Source of the DNA: Roseiconus nitratireducens
GTDB lineage: Bacteria > Planctomycetota > Planctomycetia > Pirellulales > Pirellulaceae
DNA length: 64,000 nucleotides
Direction of reading: 5' to 3'
Assembly (NCBI RefSeq): GCF_008629675.1
Contig: NZ_VWOX01000002.1
Location: 558,001 to 622,000, forward strand
This document shows positions 8,652 to 17,595 of the stretch, piece after piece (the stretch's first letter is position 1; each line of letters opens with the position of its first letter). Below the pieces are notes generated by a model that saw nothing but the letters and a program-made list of their open reading frames with translations, was not told the DNA's origin and ran no database searches. The position numbers were made by a program, and so were the translations under genes.

Positions 8652-11600
8652 TTAGGGCAATAGCCGTTTCAGTGCCTCGGCTCGCACCTGATCGTTGTGG
8701 AATTCCAGACTGCGAAAGTAACGGTCGGTCTGCTGCAACGGCAGATCGGGGTCCGCGATCAGAGAAACCATCGCGTCGGCAGCCGCGGGAGCGCGAACGC
8801 GCCACACCAGATCACGCCCGGCTGGCGTATCCCACCGTCCGTCGACCTGATCCAGATAGGCATCGAAACACTCCTCCGGACGGATGTCGCTGCCGATGCC
8901 CAACGCCTCCAGGTACCAACGATCCTTGCCGTCGTACGCGGCGGCCAATTTGGCCCACAACACCGGCATGTCTTCACTTTCGTCATAGCGCAAGGCGATC
9001 GCCAATTCGCGGCGGACCGCCGGTGCAGGATCTTGGGCGGCTGATGCCAGCCACCGCGACGGAGTGTCGGTCAACTGCTTGGCCAATCGGATCGCCGTGA
9101 TTCGGATATCCGGGTTCTGGTCCGACAGTGCCGTCTGGACGTAGTGTTCGCCGCGGCCGGGAATCTTTCCCAACAGCCACAAGGCGCGGGCCCGCAGACG
9201 CGGATTGTCGTCGTGATACAGCGTCAGCAATTCCTGCTCCGCGTCAGCGCCCATCGAGTGCAGGGCCTGCCAGGCACGATAGCGAACCGCCAGGTTCGGA
9301 TTCCGCAATGCTTCGACGGCTCCTTTGGCCGAAGAATACTCGAAGCTCGGCACCTTGTACTTCGTGTTTGGCGGGGCGAGCCGGAATAGACGGCCCCGAT
9401 CGGTATCACCCTGGCGATGCCCCCCCACACCCGGATCGTACCAGTCGGTTACAAACAGCGACCCGTCTGGCGCGACGCAGACATCCGCCGGTCGAAACCA
9501 GCGGTCGGTCGTCCCGGTCATCAGGGGTTCGATCCGGGCGGTGTACCCCGCACCATCGGGCTCGGCCGGATAGGCACGCACCACGTTCGGACCCGGATCG
9601 CAGTGAATGATCTGGTCCCAAAACCGCTCGGGCAATAAACGGCCTTCATAGGTACAAATACCGCTGGGGGACCCGGCCCCGGTCTGCAACATGTTTGGCA
9701 CGACGCCCGGATCGTTCAGGTGCCAATGCTGGTACATGATTTCATCTTCCATGTTGATCCGCTCGGACCGCCAGGATGCACCGGTTCGCTCGTCCAGGTA
9801 TCCGTAATTGCCCTGCTCCATCACAAAATTGATCCGCGTCCCCCGATTCCCATCGTCATCGTTGTCGCTTTGCCACAACGTCCCGAACGAATCGACCGTG
9901 GTTTCCCAGTTGTTGCGGAAATTGTGTGCCAGGACCTCGAAGTTGGAGCCATCCAGATCACAGCGAAACGGCATCCCGCCGAACAACGGGTTTCCGTCGT
10001 CGACGACCGGGCGGCCGTGAATGTCGATGACCGTCTGTCCGTTGGCATCCTTCACCTGCCCCCCGGTGTTGCCAAAATTCCAGTACAGCTTGCCGTCAGG
10101 GCCAAACAGAAACGAATGGCCTGAATGATCATGTTGTTCCTGGCCGGTCTCCGTGAACATCGCAACCTTTTGATCCGGTTGGTCGTCGCCGTCACTGTCA
10201 GTGAATCGCCAGACATTGGGCGATGCAGTGACAATGACGTCGGTGCTCTCTCCGTTCTCCAAGACACAAATCCCCATCGCCGAATCGATGTCACGTCCCT
10301 GATAGAAAGTGGTGAACTGATCCATCACCCCGTCACCGGTGGTATCTTCCAGAATCAGAATTCGGTCCCCTTCCGGTCGCGATCCGTTGTTGCGTCGATA
10401 ATTCATCACGTCGCAAACCCAGACGCGGCCGCGAGAATCGATGTCCAAATTGGTCAGGCTTCGCAGCTGGGGCTCACTGGCCGACAGGGTCGCTTGCAAC
10501 CCCTCGGCCACCTCAATTCCTTCTACGGCATGCTCCGGATCGCGCTGATCGCCGTCGGCCGAATTGTCTGGTGCCTGACCGATCCGGCGCGGCGCGGCGC
10601 CCGAGTAGACGGCGAACTGCACGCTGGTGGATTGTCCATTGTTTTGGGAGGTGCCGCCGGTGTCCAACGCCCCCGTCACGGTCAGCCGATCGTAGCCCTC
10701 GGGGATCTTGAAATGGATCACGCTGGGTGCGTGCGCGCCGATTGCTTCGCTGCCGATTTGCTGGCCGGCAACCGACCACGCTTGGCCGGCGCAATTCAGA
10801 TTCTTCTGCACATCTCCCCATCCGGCCGTCGCCGATTTCCAGCCCAGTTCGACCAGCGACTTCGAGCCGGCCGGCCCATGAATCTTGGGGTCCACCCAGT
10901 CAACCCAGTCACAAGCAAAACCGTCCTCGGTTTCCGCTGCGACCAGAAACAAATCTCGAACGCCCTTGATCGACGCATCGATCTCAACGCGTTGCCGTTT
11001 CGTTTGTGACGTCACCGTCTGGGAGACGAAAATCTTCTTCGGCTTGGCCGTGTCGGACGACTGAGAATCGGTTGCTTTGGCCGCGTCGGATCCGGTGTCG
11101 CTCAAATTGAATCGCTTGGCGGTCTCTTCCGGATCGAACTTGTTCGGCCGATCGTAGTCTTGATCTTTCAGCAGTTGATCGATTCCCACCGGCTTTTGTC
11201 CCATCGACGATCCGTCCTCTTCGATCTCTTCTTCGGCGGTCCAACGGATGGCGTTGGTGACCAGTCGGCGGACGTCGTCGTTGCCCCAGTTCCAGTGATA
11301 GTGTCCGCCGGTAAAGCCGAACGACCGGCCTCCGTCAGGGCGTTCATAGGCCCAAGCGACCGTTTGGGGCTCGCCCGCGGCAACGCTCTTCCGGACGTCC
11401 GGATTTCCACTGTGTGCCCCGTCCGGACGCTTCATCGTGTGTTCCGGCGCAACGGCGGAAAGGATCGGCGTCACCTTTCCGACATCGGAAAACCGCATGT
11501 GAAAGTACCACTCGTCGTCCGTCGCGAAGGGTTTGACGCCTCGCGTGATCGGATGCTCGGGCAGTTCCGAGAACTCAGCCACCCAGTGTGGATTGACGCT

Positions 11601-12104
11601 GTAGTTGATCTCAAAGTGTCCGCCGAGTAATTCGACCCAATCCTTTCCCGGTTCACCGGGCGTCATTTCGACGGCGTAGTGCAAACAGACCAGTCCACAG
11701 CCATCGGCCAACCGTTTTCGGAGTTGATCGCGGTGATCCATGGCAATGTGTCGACCGCCACCGTCACAGTAAATCACGATCGTATCGGCCTGATCGATCT
11801 GGTCTTGCGACGGCCACCCGCGAACGATGGTGACTTCGTTTTGCGGTTGGCTTTCGCGCAGCGACTGTTGCAGAATGCGCAATCCGGCGAAATGCTCGTG
11901 CGCCCCGTAGCCGTGCGATGGAGAGCCGGCAACCATCAGGATGTTTTTCCCGGGAGCGGCATCCTGGGCCTGGGCTGCGGAGGTCAGGGGGGGCAGGACC
12001 GCGGTGGTCATTGCAACGACCAGGCCGAACAGAATCGTCGCGACCCGTGGGGGGGAAAGAATGGTCGCACCGCCGGCGGGTGCGCTTCGATCAAGACGCT
12101 GCAT
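8652..12104 (-). CDS. Secreted ThuA / NPCBM / membrane-bound dehydrogenase-like protein
   Basis: 1150 residues. A hydrophobic export signal lies at about 20-47. Domains in order: ThuA (about 53-290; KNILMVAGSPSHGYGAHEHF, YCDGGGRHIAMDHRDQLRK), a beta-sandwich NPCBM-like module (about 365-510; LVELGWKSATAGWGDVQKN, HFKIPEGYDRLTVTGALD), a TIGR02604-type propeller (about 540-960; NLDIDSRGRVWVCDVMNYRR, DNDDDGNRGTRINF, FVTDWYDPGVGGHRQGDTD), then HEAT repeats to the end. ThuA folds are glutamine-amidotransferase-like and linked to sugar metabolism. NPCBM domains bind galactose-like sugars. There is no CxxCH, unlike most relatives; the haem domain lies in the next gene. Probably an exported sugar oxidoreductase; substrate unknown. 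Confidence 0.88.
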   Translation of the reverse strand: MQRLDRSAPAGGATILSPPRVATILFGLVVAMTTAVLPPLTSAAQAQDAAPGKNILMVAGSPSHGYGAHEHFAGLRILQQSLRESQPQNEVTIVRGWPSQDQIDQADTIVIYCDGGGRHIAMDHRDQLRKRLADGCGLVCLHYAVEMTPGEPGKDWVELLGGHFEINYSVNPHWVAEFSELPEHPITRGVKPFATDDEWYFHMRFSDVGKVTPILSAVAPEHTMKRPDGAHSGNPDVRKSVAAGEPQTVAWAYERPDGGRSFGFTGGHYHWNWGNDDVRRLVTNAIRWTAEEEIEEDGSSMGQKPVGIDQLLKDQDYDRPNKFDPEETAKRFNLSDTGSDAAKATDSQSSDTAKPKKIFVSQTVTSQTKRQRVEIDASIKGVRDLFLVAAETEDGFACDWVDWVDPKIHGPAGSKSLVELGWKSATAGWGDVQKNLNCAGQAWSVAGQQIGSEAIGAHAPSVIHFKIPEGYDRLTVTGALDTGGTSQNNGQSTSVQFAVYSGAAPRRIGQAPDNSADGDQRDPEHAVEGIEVAEGLQATLSASEPQLRSLTNLDIDSRGRVWVCDVMNYRRNNGSRPEGDRILILEDTTGDGVMDQFTTFYQGRDIDSAMGICVLENGESTDVIVTASPNVWRFTDSDGDDQPDQKVAMFTETGQEQHDHSGHSFLFGPDGKLYWNFGNTGGQVKDANGQTVIDIHGRPVVDDGNPLFGGMPFRCDLDGSNFEVLAHNFRNNWETTVDSFGTLWQSDNDDDGNRGTRINFVMEQGNYGYLDERTGASWRSERINMEDEIMYQHWHLNDPGVVPNMLQTGAGSPSGICTYEGRLLPERFWDQIIHCDPGPNVVRAYPAEPDGAGYTARIEPLMTGTTDRWFRPADVCVAPDGSLFVTDWYDPGVGGHRQGDTDRGRLFRLAPPNTKYKVPSFEYSSAKGAVEALRNPNLAVRYRAWQALHSMGADAEQELLTLYHDDNPRLRARALWLLGKIPGRGEHYVQTALSDQNPDIRITAIRLAKQLTDTPSRWLASAAQDPAPAVRRELAIALRYDESEDMPVLWAKLAAAYDGKDRWYLEALGIGSDIRPEECFDAYLDQVDGRWDTPAGRDLVWRVRAPAAADAMVSLIADPDLPLQQTDRYFRSLEFHNDQVRAEALKRLLP

Positions 12105-12482
12105 CTTCGATGGCCTATGCTTGGTGGGAACCGACTGGGGACCGGAAACGTATTGCCGGACACCGCGGTCGTCAGAGGATCAACCCGAAAGGTGGGCCCT
12201 AGAGTCCTAAAGGTGGGCCCTAACGGTGGGCACCAAGCCCTAGTTTAGCACCTAAGGCATCCGAGTCGTAGCCACGTCGTCCTGACCGCGGGTGGGTTTC
12301 GGCTGATTCCGATCGGTCCGCTCGTAGCGATCCGTATCCCCTTTCCCGCTTTCGCTCGCTTGACGTTCAGCCGCATCGTCGTGGCGGCTCAATCCCGCCC
12401 GTCGAAACCTTGAATCCCCCGCTGCAGCCGGTCCGCCCCGGCCAACTTGACCAAACCGAGCCGATGGAGTCGAACTAGCCGG
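12105..12482. other. Divergent intergenic region
   Basis: 378 bases between the starts of the ThuA/dehydrogenase gene (-) and the FAD/Fe-S gene (+), so promoters in both directions must lie here. I cannot pick out a convincing -35/-10 pair. The left part holds three GGTGGGC repeats (12190-12234). Longer reading frames on either strand show no recognisable protein. Confidence 0.45.
12190..12234. repeat. Three GGTGGGC direct repeats
   Basis: AGGTGGGCCCTA occurs at 12190-12201 and again at 12211-12222, exactly 21 bases apart; a diverged CGGTGGGCACC follows at 12224. A similar pair is present at 24439-24464, so this is a dispersed motif rather than a site unique to this promoter region. Confidence 0.6.
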
Positions 12483-15464
12483 ATGGAGATCGATCGACAA
12501 CGAATTCAAGACGACCTGCGGGGGATCGTCCGGGGCGACGTGATGTGCGACCCCATCTCGACCACCCTGTATGCCTCCGACGCGAGCGTCTACGAGATCC
12601 AACCGATCGGCGTGGTCCGGCCTCGTTCCGATGCCGATGTCATCGCGGTGGTCCAATACGCCGCCGAACATGACCTTCCGCTTCACCCGCGGGGCAGCGG
12701 CAGCGGTGTTGCAGGTGAATCGTTGGGCCCGGGGTTGATGCTGGATTTTTCGCGTTACATGCGTCGGATGCAGATCCACGGGTCCGACGGATTGGTCACC
12801 GTTCAAGCCGGTCTGACGCTGGCCGAAATGAATCGCAATCTGAGGCCGTTGGGACGATGGTTTGGGCCCGACCCGGCAACCCGCAGCATCACAACAATGG
12901 GCGGTGTGCTGGCGGTCAACGCATCCGGAAGCCACTATCTCCGCAGCGGCGCGGCCCGAGACAACGTGTCGTCAATGCGAATCATCACGGTCGATGGCGA
13001 ATGGCTGGACGTTTCCAAGCATCATCCGGACGAACCCGGAACTGCCGGACGTCTGGCGCGGGGGCTTCTGGAGATTCGCTCCAAATTTGAGTCTTCCCTG
13101 CAGGCGTTGGAACAAGCGCCCCCGGCGCGAGGCGGTTATCGGCTGGACGGGATCGTTGATAACGAAGGACGCGTCGACCTGGCCAAATTTCTGACGGGGA
13201 CCCAGGGCACGCTGGCCGTCGTCGCCAACGCCACCGTGCGAACCGAAGCGATTCCGGGACACCGGGGCGTGATCCTGCTGTTTTATCACCGCTTGGAATC
13301 GGCCGCCCGATCCGCGGTCCATTCCTTGGAATACGGACCGGTCGCCTGCGATTTGATGGGCCGACGTCTGTTGGATATCGCTCGTGAAACGGAACGGCAG
13401 TTCGACGCGCTTTTGCCGCGGGCTTCCGAAGCCATGTTGCTGTTGGAATTGCAAGGCGATTCCCTGGAAGAACTTGAGAACAGGATTCAGATCGTTCGTC
13501 GCGAACTGTCGCGCGGCGACGATGCAGCCTTTTCCAGCGTCGCCACAACGGACCAGCAGACACGGGATCAATACTGGTCGCTCTGTCGGCGCGTCACGCC
13601 ACGATTGAGTCGGCTGAAGGGGTCCGGGATGCCGATCCCGTTTACCGAAGACATCGCGGTTCCCGCCGAACGATTGCCCGAGGCCTTGGCGGCGATTCAG
13701 GGCAATTTGCGTGACAATGAATGCACGGCAACCATCTTCGCGCACGCCGGACATGGCCAATTGCACCTCCGTCCGTTCCTGGATCTGTCCCGGGCGGAAG
13801 ACCGGCAAAAGATGAACCGGGTGGCGTATGAGATTGCCGAGGTCGTGTGGACTTTCGGAGGCCAGGTAGGCGTCGAGCACGCCGCCGGACTCAGCCGAAG
13901 TGCCCTGCTGCCGACTCAGTTCCGGGAGTACTGGTCGGCGATGGGTCAGATCAAGCGTCTGTTTGACCCACAACACCGATTGAATCCGGGGAAGCTGTTC
14001 GGCGCGGTCTTGCAACAGCCCAACGATAACCTGCGGCCGGTCGGCGAGACCGTCGAGATCTCGTCGGAAACCCGGACTCTGGTGCCGGCCTCGGAACGGG
14101 TGGTTCAAATGGCGCGACTCAGCCGCGCCTCGGTCCCCGAACTTCCCGTGCTTCAACACTGGCCGCCCAACGAGATGATTGATGACGTGGTGCAGTCCTG
14201 CAACGGTTGCGCCCGTTGCCGCACCACCGCGGACTCGGAACGCCAGTGCCCGGTGTTTCGAACCATGCGAACCGAAGAGGCCACACCACGGGCCAAAGCC
14301 AACCTGCTGCGCGGCGTTCTGAGCGGAAAGGTGTCGGTCGAGTCGCTGGCCGGTGACCGGGCCAAGGCGGTCGCCGACCTCTGTTTCAACTGTCACCAAT
14401 GTCGACTGGAATGTCCCGCCAGCGTCGACATCCCGAAAATCGTTGGCGAATTGAAAGCACAATACGTCGCGACCAACGGCCAACCCGTCTCCGATCGGCT
14501 GCTCGGACGACTGGACACCGTGGCCGCGATCGGATCTCGCATGCCCTGGCTGTTCAATCCCCTGCTCCGTAACCCGCTGGCGCGTTGGTTTGCTGAAAAG
14601 CTGTTCGGGATCTCATCGGCGCGAGAGCTGCCCCCGATCGCGTCGGGAAGCTTCATGCGATACGCGGCGCGCCGTCGTTGGACCAAACCGCCCGCCGGCG
14701 ACGGCGCCAAAGTCTTGTACTTTGTCGACCACTATGCCAACTACCACGATCCCGACTTGGGACGGGCCTTGGCCGAAGTTCTGCAGCAAAACGGGATCGC
14801 GATCTACGTCCCGACGGCTCAATCGGGAAGCGGCATGGCACGCATCACGGCGGGCGACTTGAAGGGCGCCCGGCGGATCGCGCGTCGCAATGTCCGCATG
14901 CTGTCCGACGCCGTCCGCAGCGGGTACAAGATCGTGGCGACCGAACCCGCCGCCGTCCTGTGCCTGAAACACGAATACCCGAACTTGCTGGACGATGAAG
15001 ACGCCCACTTGGTTGCGAAGAATTCGTACGAAGCCTGTGAATACTTTTATTCCCTTCAACGCGACGGAAACCTGGACCTGGATTTGCATCCGGTCGAGGT
15101 GGAGTTTGCCTATCACCAACCCTGTCACTTGCGCGTCTTGGATCCGGACGTCTCGTCGGTGCGGCTTTTGCAATTGATCCCCGGGCTAACCATGCGGCAC
15201 ATCGAGGGCGGGTGCAGCGGCATGGCCGGCACCTGGGGGTTGCAGCGAAAGAACTATCGGAACAGCTTGCGGATCGGCTGGCCGATGATCTCCGCGATGC
15301 GGGGCAGCAATTTACCGCTGTCGTGCACCGAGTGCAGTTCCTGCAAGATGCAGATCGAACACGGGACGGAAAGCCGGACCCTGCACCCGATCAAAATTCT
15401 CGCGTACGCCTACGGCAGATTGCCAAAAATCGCTGACCAACTGGCATCGACCGTCGACGCGTGA
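12483..15464 (+). CDS. FAD-linked oxidase fused to Fe-S/CCG domains (D-lactate/glycolate dehydrogenase type)
   Basis: 993 residues from the ATG at 12483; an upstream TTG at 12447 is less likely. The N-terminal half is a VAO-type flavin domain (PLHPRGSGSGVAGESLGPG for FAD binding at about 60-80; FTEDIAVPAERLPEAL and AGHGQLHLRP in the cap). Two ferredoxin-like clusters follow (CNGCARCR and CFNCHQCRLECP, about 580-650). The C-terminal third has two CCG half-domains (YHQPCHLR; GCSGMAGTWG; SCTECSSCKMQIEHG). Families with this layout oxidise D-2-hydroxy acids such as D-lactate, glycolate or D-2-hydroxyglutarate and pass electrons through Fe-S centres to the quinone pool. The exact substrate cannot be read from the sequence. 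moaD begins 97 bases later on the same strand. Confidence 0.9.
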   Translation: MEIDRQRIQDDLRGIVRGDVMCDPISTTLYASDASVYEIQPIGVVRPRSDADVIAVVQYAAEHDLPLHPRGSGSGVAGESLGPGLMLDFSRYMRRMQIHGSDGLVTVQAGLTLAEMNRNLRPLGRWFGPDPATRSITTMGGVLAVNASGSHYLRSGAARDNVSSMRIITVDGEWLDVSKHHPDEPGTAGRLARGLLEIRSKFESSLQALEQAPPARGGYRLDGIVDNEGRVDLAKFLTGTQGTLAVVANATVRTEAIPGHRGVILLFYHRLESAARSAVHSLEYGPVACDLMGRRLLDIARETERQFDALLPRASEAMLLLELQGDSLEELENRIQIVRRELSRGDDAAFSSVATTDQQTRDQYWSLCRRVTPRLSRLKGSGMPIPFTEDIAVPAERLPEALAAIQGNLRDNECTATIFAHAGHGQLHLRPFLDLSRAEDRQKMNRVAYEIAEVVWTFGGQVGVEHAAGLSRSALLPTQFREYWSAMGQIKRLFDPQHRLNPGKLFGAVLQQPNDNLRPVGETVEISSETRTLVPASERVVQMARLSRASVPELPVLQHWPPNEMIDDVVQSCNGCARCRTTADSERQCPVFRTMRTEEATPRAKANLLRGVLSGKVSVESLAGDRAKAVADLCFNCHQCRLECPASVDIPKIVGELKAQYVATNGQPVSDRLLGRLDTVAAIGSRMPWLFNPLLRNPLARWFAEKLFGISSARELPPIASGSFMRYAARRRWTKPPAGDGAKVLYFVDHYANYHDPDLGRALAEVLQQNGIAIYVPTAQSGSGMARITAGDLKGARRIARRNVRMLSDAVRSGYKIVATEPAAVLCLKHEYPNLLDDEDAHLVAKNSYEACEYFYSLQRDGNLDLDLHPVEVEFAYHQPCHLRVLDPDVSSVRLLQLIPGLTMRHIEGGCSGMAGTWGLQRKNYRNSLRIGWPMISAMRGSNLPLSCTECSSCKMQIEHGTESRTLHPIKILAYAYGRLPKIADQLASTVDA

Positions 15465-15561
15465 CCGGGAATCCGACGTGGACGGGACATCTTTCAAGAT
15501 CAACCGTCCTTTTCAGCCCCCTCGTCGTCTCGAACCTTCCTGCCCGAAACCAAGCAGCCTC

Positions 15562-15810
15562 TTGAAACTCCAAATCCTTCTTTTCGCCGGTCTGGGAGAA
15601 CACGTCGGATCCAATTCCGCCCAGATCGACGTCGACCTACCGTCCACGGCATCCGACGTGCTGGCGACCCTGCAACGTTCTTTCCCCGACGCGGCACCCC
15701 TGATTTCCTTCAGCCGTCTGGCGATCGATCAGGAATATGTTGAAATGGATTACCAGTTGGACGGAACCGAGTCTGAAATTGCACTGATTCCTCCGGTAAG
15801 TGGCGGCTGA
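15562..15810 (+). CDS. moaD: Molybdopterin synthase small subunit
   Basis: 82 residues from a TTG start at 15562 (M/L-KLQILLFAGLGEHVG). A frame-matched GTG at 15478 would add 28 residues with no counterpart in the family, so I prefer the internal start, although no clear Shine-Dalgarno is visible. The ubiquitin-like fold is recognisable and the protein ends in PPVSGG, the double-glycine tail that is thiocarboxylated and donates sulfur to precursor Z (cPMP). The stop overlaps the start of moaE (TGATG), so the two subunits are translationally coupled. With moaE it makes the dithiolene of molybdopterin. A ThiS-like role is excluded by the moaE partner. Confidence 0.88.
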   Translation: MKLQILLFAGLGEHVGSNSAQIDVDLPSTASDVLATLQRSFPDAAPLISFSRLAIDQEYVEMDYQLDGTESEIALIPPVSGG

Positions 15811-16268
15811 TGTCTGATTCGCAATGCATCGTCTGCATCCAATCGGAACCGATCGAATTGTCCGAATGGCAACGTCACCTGTCGGACCCCGATAGCGGCG
15901 CGCAAGCCTGGTTCCTTGGCTGCACCCGTCGGACCACGATCAGCAAAGCGGGTACGGTGCATCGAACACGAACCCTCTCGTACCAGGCCTACACGCCGAT
16001 GGCTCGGCGGGAATTGGAGTCGCTTGCCGAAGCGGCTCGGGAGCGTTTCTCGCTGTCGCGGCTGATCATCGTCCACCGCTTGGGCGAGGTTCCGATCGGA
16101 CAGGCGAGCGTGTTGATCGCCTGCAGTAGCGCCCATCGTCCCGATGCATTTGCCGCCCTTCCCTGGATCATGGATCGCCTGAAACGCGACGTCCCGATTT
16201 GGAAACAGGAGTGGTTCGAGGACGACTCCCGCCAGTGGATCCACCCTACCGAACCAGATCCAGGTTGA
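15810..16268 (+). CDS. moaE: Molybdopterin synthase catalytic subunit
   Basis: 152 residues, a typical MoaE length. Visible family features are TLSYQAYTPMARRELE, the IIVHRLGEVPIGQASVLIA core, and the C-terminal active-site segment MDRLKRDVPIWKQEW, where Lys125 and Lys132 match the catalytic lysine pair of MoaE (seven apart). Two MoaE and two MoaD form the heterotetramer that inserts two sulfurs into cPMP in the cytoplasm. The start overlaps the moaD stop by one base. The usual acidic residue before the core appears conserved. The cysteine desulfurase gene starts 14 bases after the stop, giving a three-gene unit. Confidence 0.93.
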   Translation: MSDSQCIVCIQSEPIELSEWQRHLSDPDSGAQAWFLGCTRRTTISKAGTVHRTRTLSYQAYTPMARRELESLAEAARERFSLSRLIIVHRLGEVPIGQASVLIACSSAHRPDAFAALPWIMDRLKRDVPIWKQEWFEDDSRQWIHPTEPDPG

Positions 16269-16282
16269 AGTTTCGCGCATCC

Positions 16283-17470
16283 ATGACCCAACGAATTTAC
16301 CTTGACCACGCCGCCACCCGTTTTCCGAAGCCCGCCGTGGTGCTTGACGCCATGCGGAGCTATTCACAAACGGAAGAAGCGGCCGCCGGGCGCGGCGCCT
16401 ACCGCCGGTCTCAGGAGGCGTCCCAGTTCATCTGGCGGCTGCGACGGGAAATTGCGGAATGGATCGACGCCGAATCCGAACACGAAATCTCGCTGCACAG
16501 CGGTGGAACCGCCGCATTGAACGCCGCGATTTTGGGGTACCTGCAACCGGGCGATCATGTCGTGACGACGGCCGCCGAGCACAACAGCGTGCTGCGGCCT
16601 TTGCATCACCTGGCGGGACAAGGCACGATCCAGTGGACGGTCGTCCCGGTCGACGCCAGCGGACGCGTGGAGCCCACCGAACTCCTATCAGCGGTCCGAT
16701 CGGACACGCGCATGGTCGCCGTGCTTCACGCCGGGAATGTTAACGGGATCGTGCAACCGATTCGTGAGATCGGGACGCGGCTCCGCGAAGAACATCGTGG
16801 CGACCACAAACCCGCGTTCCTGTGCGACGCGGCCCAAACTTTCGGACACCTGCCGCTGTCGGTCCGGCAGTGCCACATCGACCTGCTGGCCGCCCCCGGC
16901 CACAAGGGAGGATGTGGTCCGTTGGGAACCGGATTCCTGTACGCCTCACTGAACGTGCATGCCCATCTGCGCCCGACCCTCTTCGGTGGCACCGGAAACA
17001 ATTCGGAATCGCTTGACATGCCGCTGGAGTATCCGATCGCGTTGGAAGCGGGAAACATGAATGTTCCCGCCTTGGTGGGCTGGCTGGCCGGATTGCAGGA
17101 CCGCCGCAGTGAAACGCCCGCCGCGGAGCACTTGGAGGCATCGTCGGCAAGACTCCGCGGCTTGGCTCAACGGCTGTATCGCGAACTCCATGAGATTCCT
17201 GGGATCCGATTGATCGGACAGCCCGAACACGTCCAACTGCCAGTCGCCAGCCTGTGCATCGACGGGATCGCCGCCGGCGAGCTGGCAATGATTCTGGACA
17301 CGGAATTCGGAATCGAAGTCCGATCGGGACTGCACTGTGCGGCGCTCATCCACGCCGCATTGCAATCTCCCGATGACGGAACGCTGCGGATCAGTTGCGG
17401 CGAGGAAACGAGCGATGAAGAACTGCGGCGATTGGTCGACGCCCTGCGGGAAATCACGGCAGGCGATTGA
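16283..17470 (+). CDS. Cysteine desulfurase, class V aminotransferase fold
   Basis: 395 residues from the ATG at 16283; a longer frame from 16199 would overlap moaE by 70 bases and is unlikely. The N-terminus is the classic IYLDHAATRFPKP, the PLP lysine is Lys208 in APGHKGG, and a catalytic Cys352 sits in RSGLHCA, the short-loop arrangement of group II (SufS/CsdA-like) enzymes. These take sulfur from cysteine as a persulfide and hand it to acceptors. Directly behind moaD-moaE, the likely acceptor is the MoaD C-terminus, possibly via an MoeB-type adenylyltransferase that is not in this window. A role in Fe-S assembly or selenium metabolism remains possible, so no symbol is given. Confidence 0.88.
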   Translation: MTQRIYLDHAATRFPKPAVVLDAMRSYSQTEEAAAGRGAYRRSQEASQFIWRLRREIAEWIDAESEHEISLHSGGTAALNAAILGYLQPGDHVVTTAAEHNSVLRPLHHLAGQGTIQWTVVPVDASGRVEPTELLSAVRSDTRMVAVLHAGNVNGIVQPIREIGTRLREEHRGDHKPAFLCDAAQTFGHLPLSVRQCHIDLLAAPGHKGGCGPLGTGFLYASLNVHAHLRPTLFGGTGNNSESLDMPLEYPIALEAGNMNVPALVGWLAGLQDRRSETPAAEHLEASSARLRGLAQRLYRELHEIPGIRLIGQPEHVQLPVASLCIDGIAAGELAMILDTEFGIEVRSGLHCAALIHAALQSPDDGTLRISCGEETSDEELRRLVDALREITAGD

Positions 17471-17523
17471 GGTGCCTGGCGAGCGCGGCGGAGCAGCACA
17501 CGCACGTTGAATTCCCACGGTCG

Positions 17524-17578
17524 CCACCGTCGCCAGACGGTGGTGACACGCGCGATCGGCACGCTCTGGCGAGCGTGC
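17524..17578. repeat. Paired hairpins between convergent genes
   Basis: Two perfect 8-bp hairpins with 4-base loops: CCACCGTC/GACGGTGG at 17524-17543 and GCACGCTC/GAGCGTGC at 17559-17578. The loops (GCCA and TGGC) are complementary between the two. Copies of both hairpins recur at 31.8-32.1, 55.2-55.5 and 56.5-57.0 kb. Here they lie in the short gap where the desulfurase and the SGNH/dehydrogenase gene converge, and could act as a bidirectional transcription stop. Confidence 0.8.
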
Positions 17579-17595
17579 CTACAGAAGAAAGGCCA

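Noticed and set aside
12972..14483. Minus-strand frame of 503 residues inside the FAD/Fe-S gene
   Set aside because: Antisense of a well-supported oxidoreductase; no motif or start signal.
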